Source: Umezawaea tangerina
GTDB lineage: Bacteria; Actinomycetota; Actinomycetes; Mycobacteriales; Pseudonocardiaceae
DNA length: 64,000 nt
Assembly: GCF_003002815.1 (NCBI RefSeq)
Contig: NZ_PVTF01000007.1
Coordinates: 434,001-498,000 of the forward strand
Direction: 5' to 3'
Shown here in pieces: positions 57,976-64,000 of the stretch (positions are counted from its first letter, which is position 1; every line of letters begins with the position of its first letter). The notes beneath the pieces were generated by a model, which saw only the letters and a list, made by a program, of their open reading frames with translations, did not search any database and was not told the DNA's origin. The translations under genes were made by a program, and so were the position numbers.

Positions 57976-60900
57976 CTACCGGCCCAACCGGGCCGGGTCG
58001 GCCTCGGCCAGCGCCGTCGCCCGGTCCAGCTCCCAGCCCTTGGAGTACGCGGCGGCGAAGGCGTCCTCGCCCAGCGCGGCCCGGCCGTGACGGGTGAGGT
58101 CGCGGACCTGTCCGTCGGTGCGGTCGTGGGTGCCGCGCAGCCGGGAGGCGGCGCCGAGCAGCACGGCGGTCTCGTGGTGCAGTCCGCGCGCCTCGGCCAG
58201 TGCGGCCACGTGCACCGCGACGACGGACAGCAGCGGCAGGTCGTCGATCACCAGCGCGGTGGCGTAGGCGGTCGTCAGCGCCCGGTGCGCGCCGGGCAGG
58301 TCGCCCAGCGCCAGGCAGAGCGCGGAGCGGACGCTGCTGGTCAACGTCAGGGCGTGGTCGCCGGGAAAGCTGGGGTGGTCGCGCAGGCCCAGGTCGGCCT
58401 CGTCGAGCAGTTCGCGAGCCCGGTCCAGGTCGCCGACCCGGATCCGGAAGTCGGCCTCCCACGCGTCGACCAGGATCACCGTCGCCGGGGAGTGGGCGGG
58501 GCGCGCCCGCTCCCGCGCCGAGTCGATCATGGCGAGCGCCAGGTCGGTGTCGCCCCGGCGCAGGTGCAGGTCGACCCAGCGCAGGTCGACGAACACCTCG
58601 TCGCCGAGGCTGAGGGAGCCGAACTCGCCCGCCAGCGAGCGGGCCTCGCGCAGGTCGGCGAGAGCGCCGTCGAGGTCGTCGTCGTACTGCCGCAGCTGGG
58701 CGCGCATCGGCAGCACGGTGGCCTGGCCCCAGCGGTCACCGGCCTGCCGGAAGCGGGTGATCGCCTCCTCCACGTCGGTGCGGACCCGGTCGAGGTCGCC
58801 GGAGTTCTCCGCGTACTCGGCCCGGAGCATGCGGGCCAGCCCCGACAGCCACAGGTCCTCGCCGTCGGTCTCGCGCTCGATGGCCGCGACCGCGGCGTCC
58901 ACCTTCTCCAGCAGCGCCAACGTGAACGCGCTGAGCAGGCCGTGCGGTCCAGGCAGCTCCGGGTGGGCGAGCAGCCGGTCGGCCAGCTCGCGCACCCGCG
59001 CCCGGTCGGCCTCGGCGTCCTGCGCGCTCATCCCCGGTCTGGGGTCGACCCGGTTGAGCAGGTGGACCGCCAGGGCGCAGTCCCGGTCCGGCGACGGCCG
59101 TCCACCGGGCACCGCCAGCGCCTCGCCCAGCCAGTAGGCCGCGTCGGGGTGGCGGCCGAACATCTGCCAGTACCAGGTCAGGGTCAGCACGAGGGCGACC
59201 GCGCCGTCGGCGTCGCCGGTGTCGCACCGCCTGCGCAGGGCCGCCAGGGTGTTGTCGTACTCGGCGCTGACGACCCGCAACGCCGTCAGCTGGCCCGGTC
59301 CGCGCAGCAGCGGGTCGTACCGGGCCATCAGCCCGGCGGAATAGCCTGCGGCCAGGTCGCGCACGGCACCCAGGTCGTCCGCCTCGGCGAGGCGTTCGGT
59401 GCCGTACTCGCGGATGGTCTCCAGCATCCGGTAGCGGCCGGGGTCGGGCGCCAGCTGGAGCAGCGACCGGTCGACCAGGCCCGCCAGCAGCTCGGGGATC
59501 CCGTCGGCCCGCACCGCGGTACCCGCGCAGACCGCGGCGGCCGAGTCCGGGGTGACGCCGCCCGGCAGGATCGAGACGCGTTCGGCGACCGTGCGTTCCG
59601 GCTCGCTCAACAGCTCCCAGCTCCAGGCGATGACGGCGCGCAGGGTGCGGTGGCGGGGGAGTGCGGTGCGGCTTCCGGTGGTGAGCAGGCGGAAGCGGTC
59701 GGAGAGCCCGTCGGCCAGTTCGGGCAGGGACAGGGTGCGCAGGCGGGCGGCGGCCAGTTCGAGGGCCAGGGGCATCCCGTCCAGGCCGCGCACCACGCGC
59801 AGGACGTCGGGCAGGGTCGTGGCGTCCACGGTGAAACCGGGGCGCACGGCGGCGGCCCGTTCGGTGAACAGGCGCACCGACGCCGCCTTGCGCGCCTGTT
59901 CGACGTCGTCGTCCGGGTCGGGCAGGGCGAGCGGGCCCAGTGGCACGAGGGCTTCGCCGTCCACGGCCAGGGGTTCGCGGCTGGTGGCGAGCACGCGCAA
60001 CGAGGGGCAGCGGGTGAGCAGCCCGGTGAGCAGGTGGGCTACGGCGTCGACCAGGTGCTCGCAGTTGTCCACCAGCAGCAGGCACTCCCGGCCGCCGAGC
60101 TGGTCGACGAGCACGTCCAGCTCGTCGCCCCTGAGCCGCACTCGCGCCTCGAACATCGCGCCGCCGCGCAGCCCGATCCCGGCGAGCACGGCCGCGCCCA
60201 CCTTGGCGGGCTCGGTGACCGAGGCGAGGTCGACCATCCAGGTGCCGTCCCGGTGGTCGTGGCGGTGCGAGCGGACGGCCTCGACGGCCAGGCGCGTCTT
60301 GCCCGCTCCGCCGGGGCCGAGCACGGTGACCAGGCGCCCGGCGGCGAGCAGCGCGGTGATCCTGGCCAGGTCGTCCTCACGGCCGATGAAACTGGTCAAC
60401 GGGGTGGGCAGGGTGCTGGGACGGGTCGGCGCGACCGCGGCCGGGGCGGGGGTGGGTGGCTCGGCGCGCAGCAGGCGCAGGTGGCGCTCGCGCAGGGCGG
60501 CACCGGGGTCGGTGCCGAGGACGTCGGCCAGCGCCTCGCGGACCCGTTCGTACACCGCCAGCGCGTCGGCCTGCCGACCCTGGACGGCGAGCGCGTCCAT
60601 CAGCAGCGCGGCCGCCCGCTCGTGCACGGGGTGCTCGGCGAGCAGGGCGGTCAGGCGGACGGTGGAGGCGTCGGCCCGCCCGAGGGACAGCTCCGCGGCG
60701 GCGAGGTCGGCGACGGCCTCGACCGAGGCGTGGGCCAGCCGGGTCGCGGCGGCGGGTGCCACGGCGACGACGGCCGTGGGCTCGGCACCGGGGCGGTCGC
60801 CCCACAGCGCGACGGCCTCGCCGAGGACCTCCGCCGCGGCGTTCGGGTCACCCGCGCGCAGGTGGTCGCGGCCCGCGGCGGCCAGCCGTTCGAACCGCGG

Positions 60901-61209
60901 CGCGTCCACGTCGGCGTCGTCCACGGCCAGTCGGTAGCCGCCCGAGGCCTGCTCGACGTCGCCCGCCGACCCGAGGGCCCGGCGCAGCCGCGAGACGAGG
61001 GCCTGCAGGGCGTGGGCCGGGTCGGCGGGCGGGTCCTCGGCCCAGATCGCGTCGACCAGCACCCCCTGCTCGACCGCACGGCCACCGGCCAGCGCCAGCC
61101 GCACGAGCAGGCCTTGCAGCCGCGCGCCCGCGACGGGCAGGTCGACCTCACCGCGGGACACCCGGAAGGCGCCGAGCAGCGTGGCGCGCAGCCGCGTGTC
61201 CCCGTCCAT
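57976..61209 (-). CDS. SARP/AfsR-type regulator (BTAD, NB-ARC, TPR)
   Basis: A 1077-residue regulator. The N-terminal OmpR-type winged helix (RLRATLLGAFRVSRGEVDLPV through HALQALVSRLRRALG) is followed by the BTAD helical domain (to about 245). The NB-ARC ATPase domain has Walker A VLGPGGAGKTRLA near 290 and Walker B CLLLVDNCEH; the remainder is a long TPR-like helical array. Such proteins activate antibiotic or secondary-metabolite genes on ATP binding. The ATG at the conserved MDGDTRLRA was preferred to one 29 codons upstream. The divergent TetX-like gene, behind 11-bp-phased repeats, is the nearest candidate target. Confidence 0.9.
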   Translation of the reverse strand: MDGDTRLRATLLGAFRVSRGEVDLPVAGARLQGLLVRLALAGGRAVEQGVLVDAIWAEDPPADPAHALQALVSRLRRALGSAGDVEQASGGYRLAVDDADVDAPRFERLAAAGRDHLRAGDPNAAAEVLGEAVALWGDRPGAEPTAVVAVAPAAATRLAHASVEAVADLAAAELSLGRADASTVRLTALLAEHPVHERAAALLMDALAVQGRQADALAVYERVREALADVLGTDPGAALRERHLRLLRAEPPTPAPAAVAPTRPSTLPTPLTSFIGREDDLARITALLAAGRLVTVLGPGGAGKTRLAVEAVRSHRHDHRDGTWMVDLASVTEPAKVGAAVLAGIGLRGGAMFEARVRLRGDELDVLVDQLGGRECLLLVDNCEHLVDAVAHLLTGLLTRCPSLRVLATSREPLAVDGEALVPLGPLALPDPDDDVEQARKAASVRLFTERAAAVRPGFTVDATTLPDVLRVVRGLDGMPLALELAAARLRTLSLPELADGLSDRFRLLTTGSRTALPRHRTLRAVIAWSWELLSEPERTVAERVSILPGGVTPDSAAAVCAGTAVRADGIPELLAGLVDRSLLQLAPDPGRYRMLETIREYGTERLAEADDLGAVRDLAAGYSAGLMARYDPLLRGPGQLTALRVVSAEYDNTLAALRRRCDTGDADGAVALVLTLTWYWQMFGRHPDAAYWLGEALAVPGGRPSPDRDCALAVHLLNRVDPRPGMSAQDAEADRARVRELADRLLAHPELPGPHGLLSAFTLALLEKVDAAVAAIERETDGEDLWLSGLARMLRAEYAENSGDLDRVRTDVEEAITRFRQAGDRWGQATVLPMRAQLRQYDDDLDGALADLREARSLAGEFGSLSLGDEVFVDLRWVDLHLRRGDTDLALAMIDSARERARPAHSPATVILVDAWEADFRIRVGDLDRARELLDEADLGLRDHPSFPGDHALTLTSSVRSALCLALGDLPGAHRALTTAYATALVIDDLPLLSVVAVHVAALAEARGLHHETAVLLGAASRLRGTHDRTDGQVRDLTRHGRAALGEDAFAAAYSKGWELDRATALAEADPARLGR

Positions 61210-61251
61210 CCCACGATCTTCGCCTGCCCGCCCCCGAGTCCCCAAACCAGG

Positions 61252-61292
61252 GCGTGAGGCCGTGTGAGCGCGCTGTGCACCCGGTGTGAGCG
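61252..61292. promoter_or_regulatory. SARP-type direct repeats
   Basis: Four repeats of a GTGAG-like heptad lie in phase: GCGTGAG (61252), GTGTGAG (61262), CTGTGCA (61273) and GTGTGAG (61284), spaced 10, 11 and 11 bp. Heptad repeats at 11-bp steps are the known binding pattern of SARP/OmpR-type regulators. They sit between the SARP gene and the TetX-like gene, about 45 bp before the latter's ATG. Confidence 0.6.
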
Positions 61293-61335
61293 GCACGCGT
61301 CAGCCTTCGGAGGCCTCGAACCGAAGGAGGAGCAC

Positions 61336-62460
61336 ATGACCAGCCACGTCACGATCATCGGTGCCGGACTCGGCGGCCTCACCCTGGCCCGCGTCCTGCA
61401 CGTCCACGGCATCCCGTGCACCGTCCACGAGGCGGAAGCCTCGCCCGCGGCGCGCACGCAGGGCGGGATGCTCGACATCCACGACTACAACGGGCAGCTC
61501 GCCGTCCGGGCCGCCCGGCTGACCGACGAGTTCCGCGCGCTCGTGCTGGAGGGCCGCCAGGCGGTCCGGATCGTCGACCGGGACGGGAACGCCCTGTTCG
61601 ACAAGGGAGACGACGGCACGGGTGGTCGTCCCGAGGTGCAGCGCGGTGAGCTGCGCCGGTTGCTGCTCGACTCGCTGCCGGAGGGCACCGTCCACTGGGG
61701 ACGCAAGGTGGGCGGTGTCCGGGCCCTGGAGGAGGGCCGCCACGAGGTGACCTTCGCCGATGGCGACGCGGTCGTCACCGACGTGCTGGTCGGCGCGGAC
61801 GGCGCGTGGTCGCGGGTGCGGCCGCTGCTCACCACCGCGACCCCGCGGTACACGGGGGAGTCGTTCGTCGAGACCTACCTGTTCGACGCCGACACCCGGC
61901 ACCCGGCCACCGCGCGGGTGGTCGGTGGGGGCTCGCTGATCGCGACGGGGGCGGACCGGGCGATCCACGCCCACCGGGAGCGGGGCGACACCCTGCACGG
62001 CTACATCTCGCTCACCAGGCCGCTGGACTGGTTCGCCGACATCGACTTCACCGACGCCGACGCGGTGGCCGAGCGGGTCGTGGCGGAGTTCGACGGCTGG
62101 GCGCCGGAGCTGACCGCGCTCATCACCGACAGCGACACGCCACCGGTGCACCGCCCCTTCCACGCCCTGCCGCCGGGCAGCACCTGGGACCGGGTGCCGG
62201 GGGCGACCCTGGTTGGCGACGCGGCCCACCTCGCGGCGCCGAACGGCGAGGGCGCCAACCTGGCGATGCTCGACGGCGCCGAGCTGGGCGAGGCCATCGC
62301 CGCGCACCCCGACGACGTCGAGACCGCGTTCGCGGAGTACGAGCGCGCCATGTTCCCGCGCAGTGCCGACACCAACGCGCGGTTCGCGGGCGAGGCCGCC
62401 GTCGAGGACCTGATCGCCTTCTTCGGCACCGCGGAGGTCGCGGGCTGGGGCGGCCGGTGA
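61336..62460 (+). CDS. FAD-dependent monooxygenase, TetX-like (second copy)
   Basis: A 374-residue paralogue of the monooxygenase at the start of the window. It has IIGAGLGGLTLARVL, the GGMLDIHDYNGQ segment, VGADGAWSRVRPLL and GDAAHLAAPNGEGANLAMLDG. AAGGAGGAG lies before the ATG. It follows the SARP-type repeats and is divergent from the SARP regulator, while a second aromatic hydroxylase comes next, so a role in tailoring or inactivating a polyketide is plausible. Direct tetracycline modification is not shown. Confidence 0.88.
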   Translation: MTSHVTIIGAGLGGLTLARVLHVHGIPCTVHEAEASPAARTQGGMLDIHDYNGQLAVRAARLTDEFRALVLEGRQAVRIVDRDGNALFDKGDDGTGGRPEVQRGELRRLLLDSLPEGTVHWGRKVGGVRALEEGRHEVTFADGDAVVTDVLVGADGAWSRVRPLLTTATPRYTGESFVETYLFDADTRHPATARVVGGGSLIATGADRAIHAHRERGDTLHGYISLTRPLDWFADIDFTDADAVAERVVAEFDGWAPELTALITDSDTPPVHRPFHALPPGSTWDRVPGATLVGDAAHLAAPNGEGANLAMLDGAELGEAIAAHPDDVETAFAEYERAMFPRSADTNARFAGEAAVEDLIAFFGTAEVAGWGGR

Positions 62461-62652
62461 CCGACCACGGCCCGAGGTGGGGCTTCACGACCCACCCGTC
62501 CGAGCCGTCGCCGTCCTTCGTGGACACGACCCCGGCGCGTCAGCGGCGATCGAGGCCACCGGACCCCGGTGACTCCGCGGACCTGCCGCTGTCCGGGTGA
62601 CGCGGCCTTCTCCACCGGCACATCGACGAACTTCGAAGAAGGGGGAACTCCC

Positions 62653-64000
62653 ATGCACGACGTACTGGTCGTGGGCGCGGGCCCGGTCGGCCTGTTCCTC
62701 GCCTGCGAGCTGGGCCTCGCGGGCTGCTCCGTCCTGGTGCTCGAACGCGAGCCCGAGCCCACCACCCCGTGGAGGGCCTACCCGTTGGGGATGCGGGGCC
62801 TGTCCGCCGGGTCGGTCGAGGCTTTCCACCGCCGCGGGATGCTGCCGCGGCTGCTGACGGCGTCGGGCGGCAACGCCGCTCCCGGCACCGACCTCGACGT
62901 CGAGTCGGCCGCCGCCGAGGACGAGGCACCGCCGCCCCGCAGTGCGGGCCACTTCGGTGGGATGATGCTCGACCCGGCCGACGTCGACGTCGACAGCCTG
63001 CCGTTCCGGCTCCCCGGCCCCGCGCTGGAGGGCGTGATGACCAGCCTGGAGGCGGTCGAGTCCGTGCTGGCCGAGCGGGCCGCGAAGCTCGGCGTGGAGA
63101 TCAGGCGCGGCGTGGCCGTCTCGGCCGTCACCCAGGACGACGAGGGCGTCATCGCGCACGACGGTGAGCACGAGCACGCGGCGCGCTGGCTCGTCGGCTG
63201 CGACGGCGGGCGCAGCGCGGTGCGGGGTCTGGCGGGCTTCGACTTCGTCGGCACCGACCCGATGTTCACCGGCTACGTCATGCACGCCGACTCCCCCGAC
63301 GCCGAGCGGCTGCGCCAGGGGTTCACGCTGACCCCGAGGGGCATGTACCTGCGGATGCCATTCCCAGGGCACCTCGCCGTGCAGGACTTCGACGGCGGCG
63401 CCTACGACCGGTCGCGGCCGCCGACCCGCGAGCACCTCCAGGAGGTCATGCGCCGGGTGTCCGGTGTGGACGTGACGCTGGACGGGATCCGCCTCGCCTC
63501 GACGTTCACCGACCGGGCGATGCAGACCACCACCTACCGCAGGGGACGCGTGCTGCTCGCGGGCGACGCCGCCCACATCCACTCCCCGTTGGGAGGCCAG
63601 GGGCTCAACCTGGGCATCGGTGACGCCGTGAACCTCGGGTGGAAGCTCGCGGCCACCGTGCGAGGCGACGCCCCCGACGGCCTCCTGGACACCTACACCG
63701 CCGAACGCCACCCGGTCGGCGCGCGGGTGCTGGACTGGTCGCGCGCCCAGGTGGCCGCCATCGCGCCGGGTCCCCACACCCCGGCGCTGCTGGGCGTGCT
63801 GCGCGACCTGCTCGGGACCCGCGACGGGACGACCTACGTGCACGACCGGCTGTCCGGGCTGTCGATCCGCTACGACCTCGGCGAGGACGACCCGCTGGTC
63901 GGCCGCAACGCCCCGGAGTTCCGGCTCCGGGAGGGCACCCGCTTGGGCGACCTGCTCCAGGACGGCCGGGGCGTGGTGCTCGACTTCACCGCCGACCACC
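62653..64000 (+). CDS. FAD-dependent aromatic hydroxylase (PheA/TfdB/RdmE-like), truncated by the window end
   Basis: The visible 449 residues form a class A flavoprotein hydroxylase: VLVVGAGPVGLFLACELGLAG at the start, VGCDGGRSAVRGLAGFDF (DG motif) and LLAGDAAHIHSPLGGQGLNLGIGDAVNLGWKLA (GD motif). The end (GRNAPEFRLREGTRLGDLLQDG) begins the thioredoxin-like C-terminal domain of phenol and anthracycline hydroxylases. AAGGGGG lies upstream of the ATG. It follows the TetX-like gene by 190 bp in the same direction. Confidence 0.88.
   Translation, partial: MHDVLVVGAGPVGLFLACELGLAGCSVLVLEREPEPTTPWRAYPLGMRGLSAGSVEAFHRRGMLPRLLTASGGNAAPGTDLDVESAAAEDEAPPPRSAGHFGGMMLDPADVDVDSLPFRLPGPALEGVMTSLEAVESVLAERAAKLGVEIRRGVAVSAVTQDDEGVIAHDGEHEHAARWLVGCDGGRSAVRGLAGFDFVGTDPMFTGYVMHADSPDAERLRQGFTLTPRGMYLRMPFPGHLAVQDFDGGAYDRSRPPTREHLQEVMRRVSGVDVTLDGIRLASTFTDRAMQTTTYRRGRVLLAGDAAHIHSPLGGQGLNLGIGDAVNLGWKLAATVRGDAPDGLLDTYTAERHPVGARVLDWSRAQVAAIAPGPHTPALLGVLRDLLGTRDGTTYVHDRLSGLSIRYDLGEDDPLVGRNAPEFRLREGTRLGDLLQDGRGVVLDFTADH

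Noticed and set aside
57946-61257. A very long open frame on the plus strand opposite the SARP regulator gene
   Set aside because: It has an odd composition rich in Gly, Arg and Gln, no recognisable domain, and is an antisense shadow that stays open because the opposite strand's third positions are G/C.
1-64000. tRNA, rRNA, prophage or integrative element
   Set aside because: I saw no cloverleaf-like sequence, rRNA segment, integrase, transposase or attachment repeat by eye. A covariance-model scan would be needed to exclude small RNAs.

Overview
The window is very GC-rich DNA with strong G/C bias at third codon positions, GTG starts, Shine-Dalgarno sites of the AGGAGG type and many 4-base start/stop overlaps. 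The gene content (SARP/AfsR-type regulator, MetNIQ importer, class A PBP with a proline-rich cytoplasmic head, several TetR/IclR/HxlR regulators) fits a filamentous actinomycete, probably of the Pseudonocardiales (Actinosynnema/Saccharothrix/Lentzea-like). That placement is inference; no rRNA or tRNA gene is present to fix it.

Layout. 1-10 kb: small regulator-plus-enzyme modules: a TetX-like FAD monooxygenase with a VOC dioxygenase and a divergent TetR over three palindromes; a second TetR with an enoyl-CoA hydratase/degenerate dehydrogenase fusion; a LysR with a divergent hydrolase and DHA2 exporter; a GMC oxidoreductase. 10-16 kb: housekeeping genes, a class A penicillin-binding protein and a MetQ-MetN-MetI methionine importer. 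16-22 kb: a VanZ-like protein, a NarL-type two-component system and a divergent ABC exporter whose two genes are each broken by an apparent one-base loss.

22-44 kb is the main feature: eighteen genes in one direction, almost all overlapping by 1-11 bases. They encode an ABC importer, an MFS carrier, a three-subunit molybdenum hydroxylase, two flavoprotein reductases/dehydrogenases, three hydrolase/lyase-fold enzymes able to open N-heterocycles (allantoinase/hydantoinase-like, isatin-hydrolase/kynurenine-formamidase-like, ureidoglycolate-lyase-like), two MmgE/PrpD proteins, a CaiB CoA-transferase and a CitE-like lyase. An IclR regulator lies just upstream. Two candidate promoters share a TTGACC -35 box and a recurring 17-bp quasi-palindrome, so a single regulon is likely. 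The set reads as a complete route: uptake, ring hydroxylation, reduction, ring opening, CoA activation, carbon-carbon cleavage. The substrate cannot be read from sequence, and I do not recognise the exact combination as a described pathway.

Between the operon and the IclR gene is an unusual 645-bp intergenic region with a G-rich strand, a perfect 23-bp-arm hairpin, and an array of mini-hairpins in about 2.5 copies of a 100-bp repeat. 44-64 kb: an SDR gene, a colliding SnoaL/MerR pair, a DauR-like regulator with a threonine-dehydratase-like enzyme, secreted and carboxyl-esterases, an LLM flavoprotein with a DUF1579-like partner and a divergent HxlR, an epoxide hydrolase with a TetR, a MarR-like regulator fused to a resolvase/IS30-type HTH divergent from an S9 peptidase, a large SARP/NB-ARC/TPR regulator, a second TetX-like monooxygenase behind SARP-like direct repeats, and a truncated aromatic hydroxylase at the edge.

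Caution: at least three places (near 19429, 21180 and 27897) and possibly a fourth (near 45235) look like single G/C losses. They may be real mutations or sequencing indels.
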